Shown piece after piece: positions 1 to 6,475 of a stretch of DNA of 8,695 bases. Location of the stretch: positions 1 to 8,695 of the forward strand of contig JAYEFR010000229.1 in the NCBI GenBank assembly GCA_034716155.1, read 5' to 3'. Below the pieces are notes generated by a model. That model worked only from the letters and a program-made list of their open reading frames with translations, was not told the DNA's origin and did not search any database. Source of the stretch: JAGGYK01 sp034716155. Its GTDB lineage: Bacteria; Desulfobacterota; Desulfomonilia; UBA1062. Made by a program: the position numbers and the translations under genes. Each line of letters opens with the position of its first letter. The stretch's first letter is position 1.

Positions 1-95
1 CGGATGGGCAAAAGGCCCCTGCAATGCTTGTCAATAGTTCGTTGTCCGTTGCAAAATCTTCAGACAGGATGGGATGGGACCTTTGCGTAATATCG

Positions 96-220
96 ATATT
101 GTCATTGCGAGGGCATTATCTTTCGCCTTTTATCTTTCATCTCCAATCTATTGTTTTCCCGACTATCCTTATTCACCCAACACTCAAAACCCAAAACCCA
201 TCACTTCTTTCACTATTCAC
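96..220 (+). repeat. Left copy of composite inverted repeat
   Basis: This non-coding stretch between the window edge and the polA stop is the inverted partner of 8217-8390. Bases 96-112 match the reverse complement of 8374-8390 (17 bp). A pyrimidine-rich stretch follows (116-143, with tatctttcatct shared). Bases 144-198 are then identical over 55 bp to the reverse complement of 8247-8301. The copy ends in a ctttcactattcac motif (207-220), which corresponds to the agtgaat array of the other copy. Compared with the right copy it lacks the middle of the 'cattgcgagg...ggcaatccc' module. No transposase, terminal target duplication or coding potential was found. The identity and the orientation are read directly from the sequence; the function is unknown. 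Confidence 0.93.
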
Positions 221-258
221 TGTTTTCATATAATAAAAATGAGGAAATGCAAACTCGT

Positions 259-283
259 GCGCAATTAAGGCATTTTAATGCGC
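259..283 (-). terminator. Weak hairpin overlapping the polA stop
   Basis: On the minus strand GCGCATTAA and TTAATTGCGC can pair with one bulged base and a six-base loop, overlapping the polA stop codon. No uninterrupted U tract follows directly; a T-rich stretch (CATTTTTATTAT) comes only about 20 bases later. It could help end or protect the operon mRNA, but it is not a canonical intrinsic terminator. Confidence 0.25.
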
Positions 284-2839
284 CTGCGCCCAGTTATCTC
301 CGATCCCTACATCGACCTTTACCGGCACACTCAAAGGGTAGGCCTGCTCCATCTCTGTCTTTACCATGGCCTTTACCTCTTCCATCTCTGAGTGTTCCAC
401 CTCGAATATGAGTTCATCATGCACCTGTATGATCATCCTGCTCTTTAGACCTTTCAGATTCTTGTGGATCTTTACCATGGCCATCTTTATTATATCTGCG
501 GCGCTTCCCTGTATGGGGGTGTTGATTGCTATCCTCTTTGCAGCCTGCCTTACATTGAAATTCTGAGAATTGATATCAGGGATTGTGCGGCGTCTTCCCA
601 TAATAGTGGTGACAAAGCCATCTTCTTTTGCCTTCTTTGTGATATTTTCCATGTATGACTTAACCCCGGGATAATTACCCAGGTAATTATCTATATAGTG
701 TTTTGCTGTGCCTATCTTGATCCCCAATTCATTACTGAGTCTGTGTGCGCTCATGCCATAGATAATCCCAAAATTTATAGTCTTTGCCTGACGCCTTTGA
801 TCCGGGGTTACATCGCCTATGGGCACATTAAATATCTCCGATGCTGTTCTGGCATGGATATCGATATCATGCATGAATGAATCCATTAAGGCGCTATCTT
901 TAGTAATATGTGCCAGCACCCTGAGTTCGATCTGAGAATAATCAGCGCTCAAGATTTTGAACCCCTGTGGCGCAACAAAGGCTGTCCTTATGCGTCTCCC
1001 CTCCTCGCTTCTTACCGGTATATTCTGCAGGTTAGGCTCAGAAGAGGATATACGGCCTGTTGAAGTGACAGCCTGGTTGAAGCTTGCGTGTATCCTGGAT
1101 GTTTCCGGATCTATCATGGGCCCTAGTGCATCCACATAAGTATTCTTTAGTTTTGCGAGAGTTCGATAATCAAGGAGCAGCGCTGGGAGTTCATGCCTGA
1201 ATCTGAGTGCCTCCAGCACACCGCTGTCAGTGGAAAAGCCGGTCTTTGTCTTCTTGATAACGGGCAGCCCCAGGTCTTCAAATAATATATGGCCCAGTTG
1301 TTGCGGGGAATTTATATTGAAGGTCTTGCCGCTTGCAGCATAGATTCCTTGTTCAAGGTTTTTAATCCTTGATGTGATCTCTCTTGAGATCTCATCGAGG
1401 ATCGCCTCGTCTACCATTACGCCTGCAATCTCCATTGATGCAAGGACCTCTATAAGTGGGAGCTCCAGACTGGTGTATATATTCTCCACACCAAGCCTTT
1501 TCATTTGATCTGAAAGTGTGACTTTCAAAGGAAGAAGAACGCGTGAATGGCTTGCAAGAAATGAAGAGGTCTCCTCCTTTAAAAGCGTCTTTATATCTTT
1601 TGCATTTCTTCCGGAACCTGTTAAGTCCTTTAGTTCGGGTATGTCTTCGTCGATATATGTCCGCGCCAGGTCTTCTAACTTTAGTGCGCCTGCTGTGGCG
1701 TCTATGCAGTATGCTGCAAGCATGACATCAAAGGGTTGAGCTCGAGTGTCTATGCCGCGCGTTTTTGCGTTTACCATGATGTCTTTTGCATCATGCATGC
1801 AAAGACAAGCCTTTTTTCTTGTCAGAGGGGCCAGATAGGCCTTATCATCTACGCAGACAAAGGTTCCTTTATCTGTGGACACAGCAGAGCCTGTATCGTA
1901 TAATACATAGATACCGGCACCTTCCTTGATATCAGGATCACATGCGTACTCAAATTCTTCTTTTTTAAGGCCTTTGAGGACATGGCCTTGTCCTGCGATG
2001 TCTTTTAAAAGCGCCTTAAATTCTAATTCTTCAAATAAGGGCATAAGCTTAGTGGTGTCTTTTTGTCTGGTACTTAATTGATTGAAATCCGCTTCTATAT
2101 CTATATCTCTATCTAATCGTACGAGTTCAAAACCAAATCTGGCGTTCCCTGCATTCTCTTTTATGGTATCCCTTATCTTTGGCGAGTCTATTTGATCTGC
2201 ATTTTTTATGATGTCTTCGATGTGACCCGTTTTTGAGATCAGGGTTACAGCGCTTTTTTGTCCAATACCAGGCACACCGGGGATATTGTCAGAGCCGTCT
2301 CCCATGAGAGAAAGCAGATCAGGTATATATTCCGGGCCTACCCCATATTTTTCCTTTACCCCGGAGGGATCAAATCGCTTGTCTTTCAAGGTATCCCACA
2401 GGATTATATGGTCGCCTACCAGCTGCATAAGGTCTTTATCACCGGATATAATGATGATGTCGGCCTTATCGCTGAATCTCCTCGCAAGGGTTGCTATAAT
2501 GTCATCGGCCTCATAACCTTCCTTTTGAAACATGGATATCCCCAGGGCATCCACCAATCTAAGGATATAGGGCATCTGTTTCTGAAGGGCTTCCGGCATC
2601 TTTTGCCTTTTGGCCTTATATTCTTTATAGATCTCATGCCTTATGGTAGGGCCTTTTGAATCCAGGACAAATGAGATATGTTCCGGCTCCTTTTCTTTTA
2701 GGACCTTCAAGAGCATCCTTGCAAGTATGTATGTGGCGTTGGTGGGCAGCCCCCTTGAGGTGGATAGATCTCTCATGGCATAAAACGCCCTGTATATATA
2801 AGAGCTGCCGTCTATTAAATAGATTTCCTTTTTTCCCAT
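275..2839 (-). CDS. polA: DNA polymerase I (5' nuclease plus polymerase, degenerate proofreading domain)
   Basis: An 854-residue family A polymerase, normal length, acting in Okazaki fragment maturation and excision repair synthesis. Residues 1-280 form the 5' nuclease with YLIDGSSYIYRAFYA (7-21), ADDIIATLARRF (111-122), SGDKDLMQL (132-140) and the helix-hairpin-helix region MGDGSDNIPGVPGIG (179-193). Residues 300-440 occupy the place of the 3'-5' exonuclease, but the DxE motif reads DTG (315-317) and the late Asp of the ExxD region is absent, so proofreading is probably lost. The polymerase domain has TGRISSSEPNLQNIPVR (594-610), motif A DYSQIEL (633-639), motif B RRQAKTINFGIIYG (682-695) and motif C VHDEL (806-810). 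It is the last gene of the operon. Its ATG overlaps the NUDIX stop as TAATG and has no clear Shine-Dalgarno sequence, which suggests reinitiation by ribosomes finishing the upstream gene. Confidence 0.98.
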   Translation of the reverse strand: MGKKEIYLIDGSSYIYRAFYAMRDLSTSRGLPTNATYILARMLLKVLKEKEPEHISFVLDSKGPTIRHEIYKEYKAKRQKMPEALQKQMPYILRLVDALGISMFQKEGYEADDIIATLARRFSDKADIIIISGDKDLMQLVGDHIILWDTLKDKRFDPSGVKEKYGVGPEYIPDLLSLMGDGSDNIPGVPGIGQKSAVTLISKTGHIEDIIKNADQIDSPKIRDTIKENAGNARFGFELVRLDRDIDIEADFNQLSTRQKDTTKLMPLFEELEFKALLKDIAGQGHVLKGLKKEEFEYACDPDIKEGAGIYVLYDTGSAVSTDKGTFVCVDDKAYLAPLTRKKACLCMHDAKDIMVNAKTRGIDTRAQPFDVMLAAYCIDATAGALKLEDLARTYIDEDIPELKDLTGSGRNAKDIKTLLKEETSSFLASHSRVLLPLKVTLSDQMKRLGVENIYTSLELPLIEVLASMEIAGVMVDEAILDEISREITSRIKNLEQGIYAASGKTFNINSPQQLGHILFEDLGLPVIKKTKTGFSTDSGVLEALRFRHELPALLLDYRTLAKLKNTYVDALGPMIDPETSRIHASFNQAVTSTGRISSSEPNLQNIPVRSEEGRRIRTAFVAPQGFKILSADYSQIELRVLAHITKDSALMDSFMHDIDIHARTASEIFNVPIGDVTPDQRRQAKTINFGIIYGMSAHRLSNELGIKIGTAKHYIDNYLGNYPGVKSYMENITKKAKEDGFVTTIMGRRRTIPDINSQNFNVRQAAKRIAINTPIQGSAADIIKMAMVKIHKNLKGLKSRMIIQVHDELIFEVEHSEMEEVKAMVKTEMEQAYPLSVPVKVDVGIGDNWAQAH

Positions 2840-3309
2840 TATTTATACAGTAGCCCTGTTTTGTCCCCCTGTTTCCAGGAGATATAATCCTGGATTATCT
2901 GAGCATGGTCAAAGGCCATTTTTTGAGGAAGATTATCTAATGTAAAGATTTGGGCCTTAGCCGCGTCGTCTTGAGCGATTAATGCGCCGCTTCCTTCGGC
3001 AACGAATACTGTGGTGATCGTATGTCCCCTGGGGTCTCTATCAGGTGCAGAGTATACATGGAACATGGTGAGATCATCTACTTCTAAGCTTGTCTCTTCT
3101 TTTGCCTCCCTTGCCGCAGCGGTTTCCACACTCTCGCCATAGTCCACAAAACCGCCAGGCAGCGCCCACCCGGGAGGAGGGTTTTTTCTGTCTATGAGTA
3201 TGATACCTCCCTTGTATTCTATAATGATATCCACAGTAGGGACAGGGTTATGGTATATGGAAATCTTGTTGCCACAGGCAGGGCAGGTGATAGTCTTTTT
3301 TGTCGGCAT
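2839..3309 (-). CDS. NUDIX hydrolase with N-terminal CxxC
   Basis: A 156-residue NUDIX protein, expected to hydrolyse a nucleoside diphosphate linked to another moiety with Mg2+. The NUDIX box runs from Gly53 to about Leu75: GFVDYGE (53-59), then RE (67-68) and EE (71-72). The usual Gly after the EE pair is Ser (EETSLEV). The preceding PPPGWALPGG (45-53) is typical of ADP-ribose pyrophosphatase and YjhB-like subfamilies, but the substrate cannot be told from sequence. CPACG (9-13) is half of the zinc ribbon seen in some relatives; no second CxxC is visible. I chose the ATG at 3309 over the TTG at 3312 because AAAGGAAG sits six bases ahead of it and it overlaps the upstream stop as TGATG. The stop overlaps the polA start, so the product is made together with DNA polymerase I. 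A role in cleaning the nucleotide pool is possible but is inference. Confidence 0.93.
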   Translation of the reverse strand: MPTKKTITCPACGNKISIYHNPVPTVDIIIEYKGGIILIDRKNPPPGWALPGGFVDYGESVETAAAREAKEETSLEVDDLTMFHVYSAPDRDPRGHTITTVFVAEGSGALIAQDDAAKAQIFTLDNLPQKMAFDHAQIIQDYISWKQGDKTGLLYK

Positions 3310-3956
3310 CAAGCTTCCTTTATCTTGATACTCATATCTATTCCATTGGTGTCGTCTATATATATATCTGCTGTGTCATATAGCCTTTTACACACAACAT
3401 CCATTTCTTTTTTGATCTCAGGGTCCATAGTTATATCAGGGCATATAATCTTTATGATGCCACTCTCTAAGAGGATCTTAAGGGTCCTGCCGTTTTCCGT
3501 GGAATTTATGATTGTATTTATAATCCCGGTAATGGCCGACGAGAGCACATTGTAATCGGTTCGTATATATGATGATTTGGTCTCATCTATAATTATCTCC
3601 GTCTTTGTTTGATGTTTAAATCTCATATCAGCCATGAGAAAATCCGTCTCCATCTTCAGGTATTCTCTTAGATCAATTACAGTGAAGCCTTCGTCTGCCA
3701 TCTGTGTTTTATAGGTTAGCGCTTTTAAGATATCATTAATCTTCTCAGCGCCTTCTATAATAGATGCGATGTCCTTATTGTTTTTTTTCTTGATTTCTTC
3801 AATCTCTTCCATTGGAAGTGTCTTTAGGTCTTCCAGTGTTTCATTTCTGGCTTCTATAAGCTGTGCCCTGCCCATAATCCACATCAGGGGTGTATTCAGG
3901 TTATGTATTACACCTCCAAGTAAAGAGCCTGTATGAGAAAACACTCTTTCCTTCAT
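3309..3956 (-). CDS. Small histidine kinase-like protein, DHp helices with degenerate ATPase domain
   Basis: A 215-residue soluble protein without membrane segments or a sensor domain. Residues 9-35 resemble a kinase H-box, LLGGVIHNLNTPLMWIMG, with His18 as the candidate phosphoacceptor. Residues 36-85 look like the second helix of a dimerisation domain, Lys/Glu-rich and ending in INDILKALTYKT. The remainder has the outline of a HATPase: IINTIINSTENG (145-156) could be the N-box with Asn147. Where the DxGxG box should be it reads PDITMDPE, and no glycine-rich lid is present. ATP binding is therefore doubtful. The layout recalls phosphotransferases such as Spo0B, or a degenerate kinase. The start overlaps the M18 stop by four bases (ATGA) and is preceded by GGAGG four bases away. 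No response regulator is present in the window. The kinase-like fold is moderately certain; the function is not. Confidence 0.8.
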   Translation of the reverse strand: MKERVFSHTGSLLGGVIHNLNTPLMWIMGRAQLIEARNETLEDLKTLPMEEIEEIKKKNNKDIASIIEGAEKINDILKALTYKTQMADEGFTVIDLREYLKMETDFLMADMRFKHQTKTEIIIDETKSSYIRTDYNVLSSAITGIINTIINSTENGRTLKILLESGIIKIICPDITMDPEIKKEMDVVCKRLYDTADIYIDDTNGIDMSIKIKEA

Positions 3957-5311
3957 TTTTCCTCCATAAACGCCAGGTATGCCAGATATGTAGCATACGC
4001 ATCTACCTTTGAGGCCAGTTCGAAAGGCGCATGCATGGATAGTAAAGCCGGGCCTATATCCACTATATCCATGCCATATTCTGCCAGATATTTTGCCACA
4101 GTACCACCGCCGCCTTCATCCACTTTGCCAAGCTCACCGGTTTGCCACGGGATATTCCTTTGGTTTAATATAGCCCTGATCCAGCCCATATACTCCGCAC
4201 TTGCCTCGCTGGCTCCGGATTTGCCCCTGGATCCTGTAAATTTTGTGATACATACGCCATAGCCAAGCTTGGCGGCATTTGTCTTTTCGTGCACATCCGG
4301 ATACTCAGGATCAAATGCACCGTTTACATCACCAGATAGCGCCTTTGACCTGTACAGGGTTTTGGTTGGGATAATATCTTCTTTAAATCTTTCAGATATT
4401 TCCCACAAAACCTCTTCTATAAATCTACTTTTTGCCCCGGTATTGCCTTCGCTGCCTATCTCTTCTTTGTCTACCAGTAGGGCTATAGCGGTAAAGGGGG
4501 GCTTTTTTGCATCCATGAGCGCCTTAAGGGCCGCCCACACGCAGATCCTGTCGTCATGGCCATATGCACCTATCAAGGAACTGTCGATCCCTATCTCTCT
4601 GGCAGGGCCTGCAGGCACAACCTCAAGATCCGCCGAGACGAAGTCCTCCTCTATTATCCCAAACTTCTTGTGTAATAATTGTAAGATGTTTTTCTTTACC
4701 TTTCCATCCTTTGCCTTTAAATCAGGGATGGATCCAAAGATTATGTTTAATTTTTCCCCCTGGAATGCATCTTTTAGATTTTTATTATATTGAGCCTTTC
4801 CTGCCAGATGGGGCAGTAGATCTTCTATAGTAAAACATGGGTCTTTCTCGTCTTCGCCTATTTCTATATGTATGAGGCCCCCGTCTTTTTTTATTACTAC
4901 ACCGTGGAGGGCGAGTGGCCTGGCCAGCCACTGATATTTTTTTATTCCACCATAATAATGGGTTTTCAGCATGACGAGATCCGTATCTTCGTATAAGGGA
5001 TTTACCTTTAAATCGAGCCTGGGGGAGTCCAGGTGGGCCACAATGATCCTTAAGCCTTCACTCAAGGGCAAGTTCCCTTTTCTGCAGACTGCAATAGCCT
5101 TTTTTCGATTCTCTATGGAATAGATCCCCCTTTTCCCTTTCAGCCTTTCCTTGATATAGGAGACCGCCTCCCTCTCTGTCTTTACATCTGAAATAAAGGA
5201 GATATATTCCTTGCTATAGGCATTAATCTCTTTGTCTTTACCTTTTAATTGTTCCCACCCGGATTTTCTTTCCAGGGCAAGGTCTTTATCCGTTTGTTTT
5301 TTCTTTTGCAT
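3953..5311 (-). CDS. M18 family zinc aminopeptidase
   Basis: A 452-residue cytosolic metallopeptidase of the aminopeptidase I/aspartyl aminopeptidase family (M18), removing N-terminal residues from peptides. Family signatures are seen in order: AHLDSPRLDLK (92-102; His93 a likely zinc ligand, Asp95 next to the active site), THYYGGIKKYQW (117-128), GAYGHDDRICVW (248-259; bridging Asp in HDD), DKEEIGSEGNTGA (281-293; the EE pair supplies the catalytic base and a ligand), SGDVNGAFDP, and SMHAPFE near the C terminus (His427 a likely ligand). Length and end-to-end similarity fit the shorter bacterial M18 group. The start overlaps the preceding 56-residue gene by 26 bp in another frame. GAGGAG lies about 13 bases upstream and AAGAAG directly abuts the ATG, so the ribosome site is poor and coupling is likely. 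The next Met is past residue 110, within conserved sequence, so this start is needed. Confidence 0.97.
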   Translation of the reverse strand: MQKKKQTDKDLALERKSGWEQLKGKDKEINAYSKEYISFISDVKTEREAVSYIKERLKGKRGIYSIENRKKAIAVCRKGNLPLSEGLRIIVAHLDSPRLDLKVNPLYEDTDLVMLKTHYYGGIKKYQWLARPLALHGVVIKKDGGLIHIEIGEDEKDPCFTIEDLLPHLAGKAQYNKNLKDAFQGEKLNIIFGSIPDLKAKDGKVKKNILQLLHKKFGIIEEDFVSADLEVVPAGPAREIGIDSSLIGAYGHDDRICVWAALKALMDAKKPPFTAIALLVDKEEIGSEGNTGAKSRFIEEVLWEISERFKEDIIPTKTLYRSKALSGDVNGAFDPEYPDVHEKTNAAKLGYGVCITKFTGSRGKSGASEASAEYMGWIRAILNQRNIPWQTGELGKVDEGGGGTVAKYLAEYGMDIVDIGPALLSMHAPFELASKVDAYATYLAYLAFMEEK

Positions 5312-5456
5312 CTTCTTGTCTGGTCTCCTCTTCTTTTATCTCTTCAGAGTAAACTTCAGTCAGTGCCCTTACTTCTATACCGGCATCTTTGAGCGCCTTT
5401 CTAATCTCCGCTTTCTTGGCGTTTGTCACCTTTAGGATATAATTGGAATTCTTCAT
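5286..5456 (-). CDS. Small conserved-looking protein of unknown function (56 aa)
   Basis: A 56-residue reading frame beginning MKNSNYILKVTNAKKAEI. Its ATG overlaps the radical SAM stop as ATGA and has GGGAGG five bases upstream, the best Shine-Dalgarno of the middle operon. Its stop lies 26 bp inside the M18 gene. Residues 5-36 look like a compact beta-alpha-beta unit (NYILKV, then a Lys/Ala helix TNAKKAEIRKALKDAG, then IEVRALTEVY). Residues 37-56 form a charged tail rich in Glu and Lys, likely disordered. I do not recognise a family. Placement, start signal and protein-like composition argue that it is translated. It could act by itself, or its translation could serve to deliver ribosomes to the weakly initiated M18 gene. 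Confidence 0.72.
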   Translation of the reverse strand: MKNSNYILKVTNAKKAEIRKALKDAGIEVRALTEVYSEEIKEEETRQEDAKEKTNG

Positions 5457-6466
5457 TTAAACCTCCCTGCTATAATGTGGTTGCACTTTGCACACCTGCC
5501 GTCTTTTATGTTGTTTTCTGTAACATAGTAACTTTTTCTTCCTATAACAAGCGAGTTGCAATTAGGGCAATATGTATTTTCCCCTTCGTGGCCCGGGACA
5601 TTACCCGGATACACGAAATTAAGCCCCTCATTTGATCCTATCTCCCTTGCCATTTCAATGGTTTTAACAGGCGTTGGGGGTGCATCGTTATATTTGTATT
5701 GAGGATAGTACCGACTTATATGCCATGGGATATCAGGGCTTATTGATTTTATAAACCCAGCTATATCGGTAAGTTCTTCCCTTGAATCGTTTTCCCCGGG
5801 GATGATAAGGGTTGTGATCTCTATCCATATTCCTTCCTTAAAGTAGGCCTTGATTGCGTCTAGTACCGGGCCAAGCCTTGCTGAGCACAGCTTTTTGTAG
5901 AAGCTATCATTAAATGATTTCAGATCAATGTTTGCCGCATCGATTATTCCCTTCATCTCTTGTCTTATTATGTCAGGCGAGATAAAGCCGTTTGTGATAA
6001 GACAGTTTAATAAACCCTTTTCCTTGGCCAGCCTCGCAGTATCCAGGGCATACTCCATGAATATAGTGGGCTCAGTGTAGGTATATGCGATGCTTGAACA
6101 TTTATTAACTATTGCCTCATTTACAATCTCTTCCGGCAGGAGTTCTTCTCCTGTGATGTTCCCTGTATTTACAGGGTATTGAGAGATGTCGCTGTTCTGG
6201 CAGAACTTGCACCTTAAGTTACATCCCACTGTGGCAACGGAAAAGGAATAAGAGCCAGGCAGCACATGAAACAGAGGTTTCTTCTCTATGGGATCAATGT
6301 TTGCTGCCACAGCCCTTCCATAGACAAGGGTGTACAATTTTCCCCCTATATTTTTTCTTACTCCACATATACCGAGCCCGCCTTCCTTTATAATACATTT
6401 GTGGGGGCAGAGTTCGCACCTGATCTTATTGTCTTCTAATCTTGTCCGGAACCTTGCAATCTCCAT
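5453..6466 (-). CDS. amrS: AmmeMemoRadiSam system radical SAM enzyme
   Basis: A 337-residue radical SAM protein, often annotated as a pyruvate formate-lyase activating enzyme homologue. The SAM [4Fe-4S] motif is GCNLRCKFCQN, with Cys82, Cys86 and Cys89 (CxxxCxxC). An N-terminal cysteine group, CELCPHKC...GICGVR (Cys17, 20, 24, 34), and a C-terminal zinc-ribbon-like pair, CPNC (300-303) and CAKC (325-328), are hallmarks of this subfamily rather than of true PFL activases. DPIEKKPLFHVLPG (58-71) and YTYTEPTIF are further family motifs. The protein needs anoxic or low-oxygen conditions. Its usual partners, AMMECR1 and Memo domain proteins, are not in this window, and the reaction is not established to my knowledge. 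It starts 9 bp after ilvD, with AAGGA overlapping the ilvD stop, six bases before the ATG. Confidence 0.95.
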   Translation of the reverse strand: MEIARFRTRLEDNKIRCELCPHKCIIKEGGLGICGVRKNIGGKLYTLVYGRAVAANIDPIEKKPLFHVLPGSYSFSVATVGCNLRCKFCQNSDISQYPVNTGNITGEELLPEEIVNEAIVNKCSSIAYTYTEPTIFMEYALDTARLAKEKGLLNCLITNGFISPDIIRQEMKGIIDAANIDLKSFNDSFYKKLCSARLGPVLDAIKAYFKEGIWIEITTLIIPGENDSREELTDIAGFIKSISPDIPWHISRYYPQYKYNDAPPTPVKTIEMAREIGSNEGLNFVYPGNVPGHEGENTYCPNCNSLVIGRKSYYVTENNIKDGRCAKCNHIIAGRFK

Positions 6467-6475
6467 ATATAATCC

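Noticed and set aside
224..234. tttcatataat, shared in the same orientation with 8476-8486 and containing TATAAT, as a possible promoter pair.
   Set aside because: The left copy has no -35 box and would transcribe only antisense to polA; an 11-bp A/T-rich match can arise by chance.
24..268. Open frames on the plus strand through the left repeat (69, 64 and 86 residues).
   Set aside because: They consist of translated repeat sequence rich in Ser, Pro and Phe, have no ribosome site, and two run into repeat or antisense polA sequence. They do not look like proteins.
2258..2659. A 133-residue plus-strand frame opposite polA.
   Set aside because: It is antisense to the conserved 5' nuclease domain of polA, whose motifs fully explain this stretch; no ribosome site precedes it.
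4269..4793. A 174-residue plus-strand frame opposite the M18 peptidase.
   Set aside because: It mirrors the codon pattern of the real gene on the other strand and shows low-complexity Ser/Pro/Phe composition.
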